64,000 bases of DNA, from contig NZ_VKKX01000053.1 in NCBI RefSeq assembly GCF_008271655.1, forward strand, positions 45,121 to 109,120, in the 5' to 3' direction. Shown here in pieces: positions 9,043-17,337 of this stretch. The stretch is from Gemmobacter caeruleus. GTDB lineage: Bacteria; Pseudomonadota; Alphaproteobacteria; Rhodobacterales; Rhodobacteraceae. The notes under the pieces were generated by a model. It was not told where the DNA came from, ran no database searches, and was given only the letters and a program-made list of their open reading frames with translations. Positions within the stretch are counted from its first letter, which is position 1; each line of letters starts with the position of its first letter. Position numbers and translations under genes: made by a program.

Positions 9043-9696
9043 TCAGCGGTTGCGCTGCCCACGGGCCAGCGCGCGGCTGGCCTGGGCCGCGATCTGGCTC
9101 TGGCTGCGTTGGAAGCCCTGCACGTCGGGCGTGGTGATGTTCATGACCACGGTCACCGGCCGTCCGCCGCCCGCGCTCTGCACGCCCAGCCGGCCATCGG
9201 CACCCCGCGTTAGCGGCATGATCGCCTCGGGACCGGCCTCGCCCATCAGCCCGGTCGCACCCCGCATGGGAAAACTGACCGGCGATGCGACGACGCCCCC
9301 CTTGGCAAAGGGCATCACGCGGCCCTGGCTGAAGGCGCCGCCCCTGGCAAAGGGCATGAAACTGCTCATCAGCCCGTTCAGCCCCTCGGCGACAAAGCCG
9401 CCGACAGCCGCCTGAACCGGCTTCATCGCCACGTTATAGACGGTGTCCACCATCGTCTGCGCCACCGATTTCAGCGCGTCCGACAGCTTCATCCCGTCAA
9501 AGACCAGCCCGTCAAAGGCACCGCGCAGCCCGCGGCCAATACCGGTCGCCAGGTTGTCCACCTCGCGCCCGGTAAAGACGAGACTGTCGCGCAGCCGCGA
9601 CAGCTCGCCGTCAAAGGCGGTCACCACCCCGCCCGTGCCCGTCAGCGTCGCCTCCAGCGCCGCGATCTGGTCTTCCAGCGTTTCGGTCTGCGCCAT
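9043..9696 (-). CDS. GTA gp11: short tail tape-measure protein
   Basis: 217 residues. An N-terminal coiled-coil-like segment (LEDQIAALEATL) is followed by an amphipathic region (GREVDNLATGIGRGLRGAFDG) and a C-terminal half rich in Gly, Phe, Ala and Lys (FARGGAFSQGRVMPFAKGG). This is the known form of the very short GTA tape measure, consistent with the short GTA tail. Its start lies inside the upstream chaperone gene in another frame (about 85 bp overlap). Confidence 0.9.
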   Translation of the reverse strand: MAQTETLEDQIAALEATLTGTGGVVTAFDGELSRLRDSLVFTGREVDNLATGIGRGLRGAFDGLVFDGMKLSDALKSVAQTMVDTVYNVAMKPVQAAVGGFVAEGLNGLMSSFMPFARGGAFSQGRVMPFAKGGVVASPVSFPMRGATGLMGEAGPEAIMPLTRGADGRLGVQSAGGGRPVTVVMNITTPDVQGFQRSQSQIAAQASRALARGQRNR

Positions 9697-9898
9697 GCGC
9701 CGGGCCCTCCTGCTTCACATCGGGAAAGGCGCGCGCCAGTTCGTCCAGCCGCGCCCGTGTCAGCGCCGGGGCCAGCGTTTCCGCCCCCAGCATGATCCGC
9801 AATTCCAGCGGGCTGAGCCGCCAGAAATCGGCGGGCAACAGGCCAAGCCCCTTCAGCCCCGCCTGCATGAGCCCCGGCCAGTCGAGGCACCGGCTCAT
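9611..9898 (-). CDS. GTA gp10.1: tail assembly chaperone-like protein (TIGR02216 type)
   Basis: 95 residues beginning MSRCLDWPGLMQAGLKGLG. It contains the family pattern LPADFWRLSPLELRIMLG followed by an ARLDELARAFPD helix. The conserved domain ends near residue 63; the rest is read from the alternative frame of gp11. The ATG at 9898 overlaps the gp10 stop (ATGA at 9895-9898). The 85-bp overlap with gp11 is longer than other overlaps in the cluster, so the true end of functional sequence may be shorter. Confidence 0.75.
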   Translation of the reverse strand: MSRCLDWPGLMQAGLKGLGLLPADFWRLSPLELRIMLGAETLAPALTRARLDELARAFPDVKQEGPAHGADRNAGRPDRGAGGDADGHGRGGDRL

Positions 9899-10224
9899 GC
9901 GCCGCCGCCCGCATCGGGCCGACCAAAGGCGCGCGCCAGCAGCTCGGTCGCGATGCGCGCGGCGCCGTAAAGTCCGCCCGCGATCTCGGCCTGGCGCAGG
10001 TCGGCGGCGCCGCCCTGCCAGCCGCCGCCCCGCAGCCCCGCCACGATCAGCGCCAGCACGTCGCGCGTGGTAAAGCGCCCCGCCTCGAACCGCTCCACCA
10101 GGTCGATCAACCCACCGCCCTCCAGCGTCGGCTCCAGTTCGGCCAGCGCGCCCAGCGTCAGCTTCGCCAAATGGCGCTGGCCGTCGATCACCAGCGCCAC
10201 CTCGCCTGCCCATGGGTTCGCCAT
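9895..10224 (-). CDS. GTA gp10: tail tube chaperone family protein
   Basis: 109 residues, matching the GTA gp10 family (Phage_TAC_11 type). It opens MANPWAGEVALVIDGQRHLA and continues LTLGALAELE, a stretch conserved across GTA clusters. It is thought to assist tail assembly. It overlaps gp9 by one base at 10224 and gp10.1 by ATGA. Confidence 0.87.
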   Translation of the reverse strand: MANPWAGEVALVIDGQRHLAKLTLGALAELEPTLEGGGLIDLVERFEAGRFTTRDVLALIVAGLRGGGWQGGAADLRQAEIAGGLYGAARIATELLARAFGRPDAGGGA

Positions 10225-10637
10225 CAGAGCGCCGTGAACACCAGAGCGCCCGCCGAGGCCAGCGTCAGCTCATAGGTCGCCTCGCCGTTATGGCTGCCCG
10301 CATATTCGATGGCGGTGATCTGGAACGGCCCCTCGACCACGCCGAAATCGGGGATGATGACCTGGAAATTCGGCACCTCGCCGTCGAAAAAGATCTGGCG
10401 GGCGCGTTCGTCGGTATTGGCGTCGCGGAACACCCCCGACCCCGAGATCGAGGCCGACCGCACCCCCGCCCCCGCCAGCAATTCACGCCAGCCGCCCGTG
10501 CTTTCCAGGCTGGTCACATCCACCGTTTCGGCGTTGAAACTGATGCGCGAGGCGCGCAGCCCCGCAATGGTCTCGAATTGCTGGCTGCCGTTGATGTCGA
10601 TCTTGATCAGCAGATCCTTGCCGCTTTGCACTGCCAT
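10224..10637 (-). CDS. GTA gp9: major tail tube protein (TP901-1 family)
   Basis: 137 residues starting MAVQSGKDLLIKIDING, the common opening of TP901-1 type GTA tail proteins. It also has RISFNAETVDVTS and FQITAIEYAGSHNGEATYELTLASAG, typical of the tube-forming beta-sandwich. It forms the tail tube below the adaptor proteins. A gap of about 73 bp separates it from gp8 and contains a small GC hairpin (GCCCC, GGC, GGGGC at 10672-10684). Confidence 0.92.
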   Translation of the reverse strand: MAVQSGKDLLIKIDINGSQQFETIAGLRASRISFNAETVDVTSLESTGGWRELLAGAGVRSASISGSGVFRDANTDERARQIFFDGEVPNFQVIIPDFGVVEGPFQITAIEYAGSHNGEATYELTLASAGALVFTAL

Positions 10638-10710
10638 GACAGTCTCCGATATTGCGATGATCGTCTAGCAAGCCCCGGCGGGGCCTGCCTGATTTCGGGT
10701 GATGCGCCGC

Positions 10711-11103
10711 TCAGTCCTCGACCCGGGCGCTGAAGCGCAGGTCGATGCGCCGCGCCGCGCCCGCATCCAGCCGGCGCGCATTGGCCTTGACGAAACGCAG
10801 CCAGACCAGGCGACCGCGGCTCAGCACCAGATCGGCCCCCACCAGTGCGTCCGAGATGCCGACCGCGATTTCCTTCGCCTGAAGAAACCCCGTCGCGTCC
10901 GAGATCACGCTGACCACCAGCCGGTGATCGGTGCCCGCGCCGCTCTGGTCGCCGGCATCCAGCGCCTCTTCGGGGCCCAGCACGACAAAGGTGCCGCTGC
11001 CCCCGCCCGGCGGCAGCGCGTCATGCACCGCCACGCCCGGCAATTCCGCCACCAGCCGCTGATAGATCGCCGCCTGCAAGGCGGCCGCGCTGCCATAGCT
11101 CAT
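10711..11103 (-). CDS. GTA gp8: DUF3168 tail terminator protein
   Basis: 130 residues starting MSYGSAAALQAAIYQRL with the start at 11103, overlapping the gp7 stop by ATGA (11100-11103). The VVLGPEEALDAGDQSGAG stretch and the LSRGRLVWLRFVKANARRLDAG region fit DUF3168 tail-completion proteins. A longer in-frame extension to 11355 is an artefact inside gp7. In RcGTA the homologue caps the tail tube at the head-proximal end. Confidence 0.9.
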   Translation of the reverse strand: MSYGSAAALQAAIYQRLVAELPGVAVHDALPPGGGSGTFVVLGPEEALDAGDQSGAGTDHRLVVSVISDATGFLQAKEIAVGISDALVGADLVLSRGRLVWLRFVKANARRLDAGAARRIDLRFSARVED

Positions 11104-11438
11104 GCCGGGATCTCCTCGCGTGCGAAACAGGTCAGGAACTGGCCCGCGGCATCGGCTTCGGTCACGGCGACGATGGAAAAGACCCGCGCGCCATCCCGAA
11201 ACCGCTGCCCCGGGCGCGGCCGCGACGGCGCCCCCTGCGCCGCCCCCCGCACCGTGATGCGATAGCCGACCGAGGCCAAAGTGACCTCTTCGCCCGCCAC
11301 ATCGCGGCCGGTGCCGGGGCGCAGCTCGGCCCAGATCTGGCCCAGCCCCGTCCACACCGTGTCAAAACCCCCAGCGCCATCGGCGATCTGGGTCTTTTCC
11401 TCCAGCAGCAGCTGCCGGGTCAGATGCGGCGCGCTCAT
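11100..11438 (-). CDS. GTA gp7: head-tail stopper/adaptor protein
   Basis: 112 residues, typical for SPP1 gp16-like head-tail joining proteins. It has LLLEEKTQIADGAGGFDTVWTGLG and a central PRPGQRFRDGARVFSI beta-hairpin region. It overlaps gp6 and gp8 by ATGA. Assignment rests on length, position and family pattern. Confidence 0.88.
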   Translation of the reverse strand: MSAPHLTRQLLLEEKTQIADGAGGFDTVWTGLGQIWAELRPGTGRDVAGEEVTLASVGYRITVRGAAQGAPSRPRPGQRFRDGARVFSIVAVTEADAAGQFLTCFAREEIPA

Positions 11439-12031
11439 GCCTCACCCCCGCCCAGCACGCGCACATTGCGCCATTTGCCGATCAGCGCCTGCACCATCGG
11501 CGGCACCCCGGCCACCGCCCCGGACGCATGGCGGTTTTCATAGAATTGCGCCGCCAGCAGCAACACCGCCTGTGCCAGATCGGCCGGGATATCCGCCCAG
11601 TCCGGGCCAAACCCGGCGGTGAACACGATCTCCACCCGGCCGTCAGTCGGCACCGTGGGCAGCATCATGCCAACGCCGACCAGCCGCGGGCGATGCCGGT
11701 CCAGCCGCAGCCGATAGCGTGCCGTCGCCACGACCTGCATAGCCCCCCCGGCCTCGACCAGCGTCACGCTGTCAATGGCCGAAACCGGCGCCAGCGGCAG
11801 CGCCTGCGCCGCCGGGTCGCGCCAATCCTCCAGCACCAGCTTGAACTGCCGGCTCAGCAGCGCCTTGCCGATCCGCGCCTCGATCGCCGCCAGTGCCGCC
11901 CGCAGATGGCTTTCCACCAGCCCGTCCTGCACCCCGTCATCGGCAAAGCCGGTGCCAAGGCGCAGATGGTCCCTGAATTTCTGGACCGGCAGCGCCGCCT
12001 GCGGCACCGTGGTCTGCTCGATCAACATCAT
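11435..12031 (-). CDS. GTA gp6: head-tail connector (phiE125 gp8 family)
   Basis: 198 residues. An early LVESHLRAALAAIEARIGKALLSRQF helix and WRDPAAQALPLAPVSAIDSV match the HK97 gp6 / phiE125 gp8 connector family that docks on the portal. Two adjacent ATGs (12031 and 12028) are possible starts. It is separated from the capsid gene by about 150 bp holding a stem-loop. Confidence 0.88.
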   Translation of the reverse strand: MMLIEQTTVPQAALPVQKFRDHLRLGTGFADDGVQDGLVESHLRAALAAIEARIGKALLSRQFKLVLEDWRDPAAQALPLAPVSAIDSVTLVEAGGAMQVVATARYRLRLDRHRPRLVGVGMMLPTVPTDGRVEIVFTAGFGPDWADIPADLAQAVLLLAAQFYENRHASGAVAGVPPMVQALIGKWRNVRVLGGGEA

Positions 12032-12148
12032 GGTCCTGCTCCGATGATCCTGTGGCCCCTCTGCCCGGGGTCGGACGCGCGCCCCGGTGCCACTCGGACA
12101 GAGGGGGGGAAGCAGCTAGAAGGCGCCGGTCCGGCACGCGTCCTGAGA

Positions 12149-12168
12149 TCCGGGCCTGCCGGCCCGGA
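12149..12168 (-). promoter_or_regulatory. Intercistronic stem-loop after the GTA capsid gene
   Basis: Perfect 8-bp arms TCCGGGCC and GGCCCGGA with a 4-nt loop lie 16 bp downstream of the capsid stop, within the 152-bp gap before gp6. It is not followed by a T-run on the minus strand. A role in partial attenuation or mRNA stabilisation of the abundant capsid message is inference. Confidence 0.5.
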
Positions 12169-12183
12169 CCATCCGTCACCCGA

Positions 12184-13392
12184 TCAGGCGGTGGCGATCT
12201 TCAGCAGCTTGATCGCCGCAAAGTCGGTGATGTCGCCGCCCACCCGCTTGGAGGCGTAGAACAGCACATGCGGCTTGGCCGAGAACGGGTCACGCAGCAC
12301 GCGCAGGTCGGGGCGTTCGGCGATGGTATAGCCGGCCGCGAAATCGCCAAAGGCGATCGGATAGGCATTGGCGCCCACATCCGGCATGTCCTCGCAGATC
12401 AGCACCGGATAGCCCATCAGGCGCGGCGGCTCGCCCGCTTGCAGGCTGTCGCCCCACATGAAGCGGCCATCGGCATCCTTCATCTTGCGCACCGCGCCGG
12501 CGGTCTTGGAATTCATGATGAAGGCCGCATTGGCGCGGTAATCGGCGCCCAGGGCATAGACCAGGTTCACGATGCAGTCGCTGGCATTGGTGGTGGCGAA
12601 ATCCGCCGCCGCACCCGTCGGCACATAGCCAAGGCTGCCCCAGGCCCAGGAGGCATTCGCCACCTTGGTCGGCAGCAGGATGCCCTTGGGCTTGTCCACG
12701 CCATCGCCATTGATGAAGGCCGCCGATTCCGCGCGAATGAACCGCGTGGCGATCTTGCCGGCCAGCCAGCCCTCCACGTCAAAGGCACTGTCATCCAGCA
12801 GACGCTGGCTCGCTTTCGGCATGGCCGACAGCTCGTGCAGCTTGATCGAGATGCGCTCGATCGCCGGCGACGAGGTTTCGGCCTGCGCGCCCGCCTCGGT
12901 AGCCCAGCCCGAGCCGACCTCGCTGCGGTCGATCAGAACGTCGAACGAAGGCCCGTCCACCTGCACCACATTGGCAATCGCCCGCAGGCTGGCGGTCGAA
13001 ACCAGCATCGAGCGGATGCTGTCCGAGGTGCGCGGATCGACGAGATAGCCCCCATCGGCCGCCACGGCGGTGGACATGGCCTTGCCCTCCAGCACCAGGC
13101 CACGCAGCGCGTCGTCATCGCCGGTGCGCACATAGGCGTCAAAGGCCTTCACATGGGGCACCTCGATCTCCGCCTGGGTCGAAAGCACCGGGCGGCCATA
13201 GGTCGCGGATTTGGCGTTCAGCATGGTCAGTCGCTCTTCCTGTTGTTGCAACGCAGATTTCATTTCGCCCTGAAAGGTCTTGAACTCATTCAGGAAACCG
13301 GCCATCGCGGATTTCACCTCCGCTTCCGGTTCCAGGGCCGTATTCGGGGCCATGGGCATGCCGCCCCCGGCCCGAGCCTTCGTCTCGGTCAT
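12184..13392 (-). CDS. GTA gp5: HK97-fold major capsid protein
   Basis: 402 residues. The N-terminal 85 residues form a charged coiled-coil delta domain (FLNEFKTFQGEMKSALQQQEERL). The HK97-fold core follows, with WATEAGAQAETSSPAIERI and LDDSAFDVEGWLAGKIATRFIRAE. The delta domain is removed by the gp4 protease in this family. The start at 13392 is preceded by a GGGGAAAAG purine stretch. Intact. Confidence 0.95.
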   Translation of the reverse strand: MTETKARAGGGMPMAPNTALEPEAEVKSAMAGFLNEFKTFQGEMKSALQQQEERLTMLNAKSATYGRPVLSTQAEIEVPHVKAFDAYVRTGDDDALRGLVLEGKAMSTAVAADGGYLVDPRTSDSIRSMLVSTASLRAIANVVQVDGPSFDVLIDRSEVGSGWATEAGAQAETSSPAIERISIKLHELSAMPKASQRLLDDSAFDVEGWLAGKIATRFIRAESAAFINGDGVDKPKGILLPTKVANASWAWGSLGYVPTGAAADFATTNASDCIVNLVYALGADYRANAAFIMNSKTAGAVRKMKDADGRFMWGDSLQAGEPPRLMGYPVLICEDMPDVGANAYPIAFGDFAAGYTIAERPDLRVLRDPFSAKPHVLFYASKRVGGDITDFAAIKLLKIATA

Positions 13393-13428
13393 CGTCTTTT
13401 CCCCAAAAGGTTTCCGTGAAAGGCCGCC

Positions 13429-14007
13429 TCAGCGTTCGGCCAGGCTGCGCCGCGCATCGTCAAAGATCTGCGCCAGCGATCGCCAGGTCTCGGCCAGGCT
13501 GTCGCCCTTGGCCGCGACCCGCGCTTCGGGAAGCATGGGAAAGGTCACCAGCGACACCTCCCACAGCTCCAGCTCGGTCAGCAGGCGCTGCCCCTTCCCG
13601 TCGCGTTCCGATTTCACCGTGCGATAGCCGATCGACAGCCCGTCGATCGCCCCCGCCGCCAGAAGGGCCGCCGCCTCGCGCCCCTTCTCCACATCCGCGA
13701 GGATCCGCCCCTTGACCCAGAGGCCCCGGTCATCCTCGCGCACCTCGTCCCAGACGCCGATGGGCTGGGTCGGGTCGTGCTGCCACAACATCTTGACCCG
13801 CCGCCCCGCCGCACCCAGCCGCGCCAGCGACCCGGCATAGGCGCCGGCCTGCACCACATCGCCGCCCTGATCGCGCTTGCCGAACAGGCTCGCATAGCCC
13901 TCGATCAGCTGCCCCTCGGTGACGGTCAGCCCGCCGCCCGCCTCCGGGCCCAGCGCCACGAACTTCTGCTCGGGTGCGCCAAATCCGCCATTATATCCCA
14001 TGTTCAC
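13429..14007 (-). CDS. GTA gp4: HK97-family prohead protease
   Basis: 192 residues. The conserved domain begins with EGYASLFGKRDQGGDVVQAGAYAGSL. The catalytic His lies in KMLWQHDPTQPIG and the catalytic Ser in IDGLSIGYRT, as in HK97 proheads. The start overlaps the upstream head gene by ATGA (14004-14007). Its substrate is the capsid delta domain encoded immediately downstream. Confidence 0.93.
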   Translation of the reverse strand: MNMGYNGGFGAPEQKFVALGPEAGGGLTVTEGQLIEGYASLFGKRDQGGDVVQAGAYAGSLARLGAAGRRVKMLWQHDPTQPIGVWDEVREDDRGLWVKGRILADVEKGREAAALLAAGAIDGLSIGYRTVKSERDGKGQRLLTELELWEVSLVTFPMLPEARVAAKGDSLAETWRSLAQIFDDARRSLAER

Positions 14008-14246
14008 CTCATCGCCGCTTTCAGAACCGCCTCCGCCCCCTGCGCCAGCAGAAAGGCCGCGACACCGTAAACCCCCAGCCAGATCCGCTTCTCCAGCCGC
14101 TCCAGCGTGCCCTCGATCTGGCCCAGCCGGTATTCCAGCGCGTTCCAGCGTTCCTCGGCGACCCGCTCATTGGCCTCGATCCGGGCATGGGCCGCGTCGA
14201 AACTGTCGTAAAGGAACCGCGATCCGCTGCCGCCGGGCTTGGTCAT
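14004..14246 (-). CDS. GTA head formation protein (rcc01685-like, between gp3 and gp4)
   Basis: 80 residues: MTKPGGSGSRFLYDSFDAAH, then a long charged coiled coil (RIEANERVAEERWNALEYRLGQIEGTLERLEKR) and a C-terminal membrane-like helix (WLGVYGVAAFLLAQ). The start at 14246 overlaps the gp3 stop (ATGA at 14243-14246). The size, position and coiled-coil plus hydrophobic tail match the small RcGTA head gene between gp3 and gp4. Confidence 0.82.
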   Translation of the reverse strand: MTKPGGSGSRFLYDSFDAAHARIEANERVAEERWNALEYRLGQIEGTLERLEKRIWLGVYGVAAFLLAQGAEAVLKAAMR

Positions 14247-15418
14247 TCGCCCTCCGCCAGCCGGGGCAGGCCCAGCAGCGCCCGCTTTTCGGCCTGGGTC
14301 AGGAACTCCGCCGCGCCGACCCGCGCCCATTGCTGATCCCGCTCCACCGCCAGCGCCGGCACCTGATCCAGGTCGGGCTTCAGCTCCACCGCCTCGCCGC
14401 TGAACCCTTCCAGCCAATGCGACACCGCCGCCGTCACCCGCGCCACCAGCGGCAGCACCGTCAGGCGATAGAAGGCACGATTGGCCTCCTGGTAATTGGC
14501 ATAGGTCGCATCACCCGGAATGCCGATCAGCATCGGCGGCACGCCAAAGGCGATGGCAATCTCCCGCGCTGCCGACAGCTTGGTCTCATGGAACTCCATA
14601 TCCGAGGGCGAAAAGCCCATCGGCTTCCAGTCCAGCCCGCCTTCCAGCAGCATCGGCCGCCCGGCATTGCGCGCGCCCTGATGGTTGGCCTCCAGCTCGC
14701 CCACCAGCCGGTCATACTGATCGCCCGACAGCGTGCCCGCCCCGTCCGGCCCCTTGTAGACTATCGCCCCCGAGGGCCGCGCCGCATTGTCCAGCAGCGC
14801 CTTCGACCAGGCGCTCGCGCTGGAATGCACATCCACCGCCACCGCCGCCGCCTGCATGGGCGACAAGCCGTAATGGTCATCCTGCGGGTGGTAGAACCGG
14901 ACATGACAGACCGGCGCCACCGGCCCGGTCATGTCAAAGCGATGCTTGCGCCCGCCCACGGCATAGTCATAGGCCACCGGCCAGCCATCGGCGCCGGGCA
15001 CCAGGCTCATCCGGTCGCTGCGCAACACATGCAGCTCGCCCGGGATCTGCCCGGCCCCCGGCACCGCCTCCAGATAGCCGTTCCCGCTCAGCAAAAGCTG
15101 GGTGTAAAGCGCCTCGAACAGATCGGCCCGCCCCTGTGCCGGATTGGGCCGCCGCACCAGATCCAGCACCGGATGCTGATCATACCGCCGCTCCGCATCC
15201 TGAAGCACCAGCGGCAGCGCCGCCGCCGCCTCGGCAATCAGCTTCACCACCCGAAACCCGATGGGATTGCCCTGAAAACCGTTCTTCATCAGGCTGATCC
15301 CGTCACGCGGGCTCCAGACCACGCGCCCCGAATTACCAAAGGCCACGACGCGCCCCGTGGCCGAGGCCTTCTGTTCCGGCACCGCCTTGTCCGCGCGCCG
15401 CAGGAAATCGAACACCAT
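14243..15418 (-). CDS. GTA gp3: HK97-family portal protein
   Basis: 391 residues, starting MVFDFLRRADKAVPEQK with an AAGGAG ribosome site. HK97 portal motifs include LVRRPNPAQGRADLFEALYTQLLLSGNGYLE and PSDMEFHETKLSAAREIAIAFGVPPMLIG. It forms the dodecameric channel through which DNA is packaged. Downstream genes overlap by ATGA; upstream is a 135-bp gap holding a repeat-like sequence. Confidence 0.95.
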   Translation of the reverse strand: MVFDFLRRADKAVPEQKASATGRVVAFGNSGRVVWSPRDGISLMKNGFQGNPIGFRVVKLIAEAAAALPLVLQDAERRYDQHPVLDLVRRPNPAQGRADLFEALYTQLLLSGNGYLEAVPGAGQIPGELHVLRSDRMSLVPGADGWPVAYDYAVGGRKHRFDMTGPVAPVCHVRFYHPQDDHYGLSPMQAAAVAVDVHSSASAWSKALLDNAARPSGAIVYKGPDGAGTLSGDQYDRLVGELEANHQGARNAGRPMLLEGGLDWKPMGFSPSDMEFHETKLSAAREIAIAFGVPPMLIGIPGDATYANYQEANRAFYRLTVLPLVARVTAAVSHWLEGFSGEAVELKPDLDQVPALAVERDQQWARVGAAEFLTQAEKRALLGLPRLAEGE

Positions 15419-15482
15419 CCCGTTCTCCTTGCTTCCGGGCCAGCGCCCGCCGTTCCGCGCCCCGGCGCGGTTCCGCCCGCGC

Positions 15483-15536
15483 TGCCGCGGGCCTTTGCTC
15501 TTTGTCGAAATACTGCCGCCGGAGGCGTCTGCCCCC
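15483..15536 (-). repeat. Possible degenerate copy of the Rhodobacteraceae intergenic repeat
   Basis: In the gap between gp2 and gp3 the minus strand reads CCTCCGGCGGCAGTATTTCG followed by an A-rich purine tail. This resembles the ATATTTG-plus-purine core of the better copies at 25,138, 50,953 and 63,839. It is weaker than those, so the assignment is tentative. Confidence 0.35.
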
Positions 15537-15553
15537 GCCAGCAGCGCAGGCTG

Positions 15554-16984
15554 TCAGAGCAGCCGCACCTGCGGCCGCAACTGCGCCTGCGCCGGCTCAA
15601 TCATCAGCGCGGTCAGCGCCCAGACCAGGGCATCCACCCGGTCGGGCGATCCCTTGCCCTCATAACCGCGCGCGGTCATGCGGCACATCTGGTCCTCCAG
15701 CCGCGCCAGATGACGCAGATGGCTGACCCGGCCTTGCTCATACAGCGCGGCCACCGGCTCGGCCCGGGCGGTCTTGCCCTTGCTCGCCCGCACCGCCTTG
15801 TAGCTCACCAGCGGATCGACCTGCCGGATCACCGCCTGCACCAGATCGCCGCCCTGGTTGACCTCCGCCACCAGCCGGTCGGCGCCGTGACGCTGCATCG
15901 CCGCCACCGCCGCCCGCGCCCAGCCATCAGGCGAGGCGCCCTGCACGCTGGCATCCTCCAGCACATAGGCGCGCCAGTCCTGCACCGGCCCTTCGGTCAC
16001 GGCGCCCACGACCACGATCCCGCATTCATCCGATCCGCCATGGCCCGTCACCGGCGGATCGACCGCCACCACCACGCGGCTCATCTCGGGCAGACGCTCC
16101 ACCCGGCCCCGCTCGATCATCGCACTGGTCCAGAGCGCGCCTTCCGCATCTTCCAGCAACGCGCCCTCCAGTTCCTGCAAGCCCAGCCGCGTGCCGCCAT
16201 AGCGCGCCTTCACCTCCTCCAGGAACGAGGCCGCCAGATGCGCCCGGTTCGCGTCGGTCGGCGCATGCGTCACCACGCTGGACGGGTTGTTCAGAATGGC
16301 CTTCAGCACCGCCACATTGCGCGGCGTCGTCGTCACCACCTGCTGCGGGTTGCTGCCCAGACGCAGCGCGAATTGCAGCTGATCCCAGGTTTCCTCGGCC
16401 TTCTTCCACTTGGCCAGCTCATCGACCCAGGCCGCGTCGAATTGCGGGCCACGCAGGCTCTCCGGCTCATGCGCCGAATACACCTGCGCCACCGCGCCAT
16501 TCGGCCAGACCAGCCTCCGCCGCCCCGCCTCCCAGGTCGGGCGCCGATCCGGTGGCGAACAGGCGAGGATCCCGCTGTCGCCGAACACCATGACCTCACG
16601 CACCTGATCGACCGTCTCGCCCACCAACGCCACCCGTGCCGCCCGGCCGGGGTCAGAGGGGCGCGCGCCTTCCACCATGGATCGCACCCATTCCGCCCCG
16701 GCCCGCGTCTTGCCGGCACCGCGCCCGCCCATGATGACCCAGGTCTTCCAGGCCCCTTCGGGCGGCAACTGATGCGGCAGCGCCCAGAACTCGAACATCC
16801 AGGGCAGCGCCAGCAGCGCCGCGTCGCTCAAGCCCCCCAGAAATTCATCCACCTGCTCCGGCGTCACGGAGGCGAGCCAGGCGGCGCCCGATCTCAGACC
16901 GGGCTGCGGCGAAATCCAGTTCTCCGGCGCCTCCGGCGACCCCGGCCACCTGTTTGCGGAGTTTGTCAACACGCGTCCTTTCAT
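15554..16984 (-). CDS. GTA gp2: large terminase (packaging ATPase and nuclease)
   Basis: 476 residues. Walker A GGRGAGKT is at residues 86-93 of this reading, Walker B-like DAAWVDELA near 160, and a C-terminal nuclease region has VVVAVDPPVTGHGGSDECG. It packages host DNA into GTA heads. The start is uncertain: the first about 35 residues overlap gp1 in another frame and may not be translated. A GTG at the Val of LASVTPEQVDEF would give a start closer to the family's conserved region. Confidence 0.93.
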   Translation of the reverse strand: MKGRVLTNSANRWPGSPEAPENWISPQPGLRSGAAWLASVTPEQVDEFLGGLSDAALLALPWMFEFWALPHQLPPEGAWKTWVIMGGRGAGKTRAGAEWVRSMVEGARPSDPGRAARVALVGETVDQVREVMVFGDSGILACSPPDRRPTWEAGRRRLVWPNGAVAQVYSAHEPESLRGPQFDAAWVDELAKWKKAEETWDQLQFALRLGSNPQQVVTTTPRNVAVLKAILNNPSSVVTHAPTDANRAHLAASFLEEVKARYGGTRLGLQELEGALLEDAEGALWTSAMIERGRVERLPEMSRVVVAVDPPVTGHGGSDECGIVVVGAVTEGPVQDWRAYVLEDASVQGASPDGWARAAVAAMQRHGADRLVAEVNQGGDLVQAVIRQVDPLVSYKAVRASKGKTARAEPVAALYEQGRVSHLRHLARLEDQMCRMTARGYEGKGSPDRVDALVWALTALMIEPAQAQLRPQVRLL

Positions 16985-17174
16985 CCATCACCATCTGGAA
17001 GGCGGCGCGCAGATCCTTGACCGCCTGCATGGCGGTCTTGACCTCGCCCAGCTCGCCCTGCCGCAGCCGTTCCGTCGCTGCGGTCAGTTCAAGCGCCACC
17101 TCCCGGTAGAGTTCTTCCGTCGCCCGAAGCAATGCCTCGGGCGCCCGATCCCCTTCGGAGAATTCCATTCCCAT
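16845..17174 (-). CDS. GTA gp1: small terminase-like protein
   Basis: 109 residues, highly helical and charged (APEALLRATEELYREVALELTAATERL, then VKDLRAAFQMVMDERTRVDKLRKQ). This is the form of the divergent GTA gp1, which works with the gp2 ATPase. The start may be 17174 or the second ATG at 17168. It overlaps gp2 by up to 140 bp. It is the first gene of the cluster, with about 200 bp of leader before it. Confidence 0.85.
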   Translation of the reverse strand: MGMEFSEGDRAPEALLRATEELYREVALELTAATERLRQGELGEVKTAMQAVKDLRAAFQMVMDERTRVDKLRKQVAGVAGGAGELDFAAARSEIGRRLARLRDAGAGG

Positions 17175-17221
17175 CCTGCTGCCGCCCGCCTCTCATGCCT
17201 CTGCACGAGTGAAATGGAAAA

Positions 17222-17256
17222 GCGAGCGCCCGGGTGCCCCCCGATCCGTCGCTCGC
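17222..17256 (-). promoter_or_regulatory. Inverted repeat in the GTA leader
   Basis: Perfect 7-bp arms GCGAGCG and CGCTCGC, 21 nt apart, lie about 50 bp upstream of the gp1 start and downstream of the candidate promoter, so they would be in the leader RNA. A regulatory role is inference. Confidence 0.4.
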
Positions 17257-17279
17257 CCATTTCTTCTAGCATGCGCCAA

Positions 17280-17308
17280 GTCTTACACCAGGCCGCACGC
17301 AAAGTCAA
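17280..17308 (-). promoter_or_regulatory. Candidate sigma-70 promoter of the GTA operon
   Basis: On the minus strand TTGACT (17303-17308) is separated by 17 nt from TAAGAC (17280-17285). It sits in the only AT-rich stretch upstream of gp1 (17301-17335). The -35 is good and the -10 moderate. In R. capsulatus this region is activated by GafA; no GafA consensus is claimed here. Confidence 0.45.
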
Positions 17309-17337
17309 ATAGTTTTGTATTTTCAATATCTTAACGG

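Noticed and set aside
13919..17020. 1,033-codon plus-strand open frame opposite gp2 to gp4
   Set aside because: It runs through three well-supported minus-strand GTA genes and encodes low-complexity Arg/Pro/His protein.
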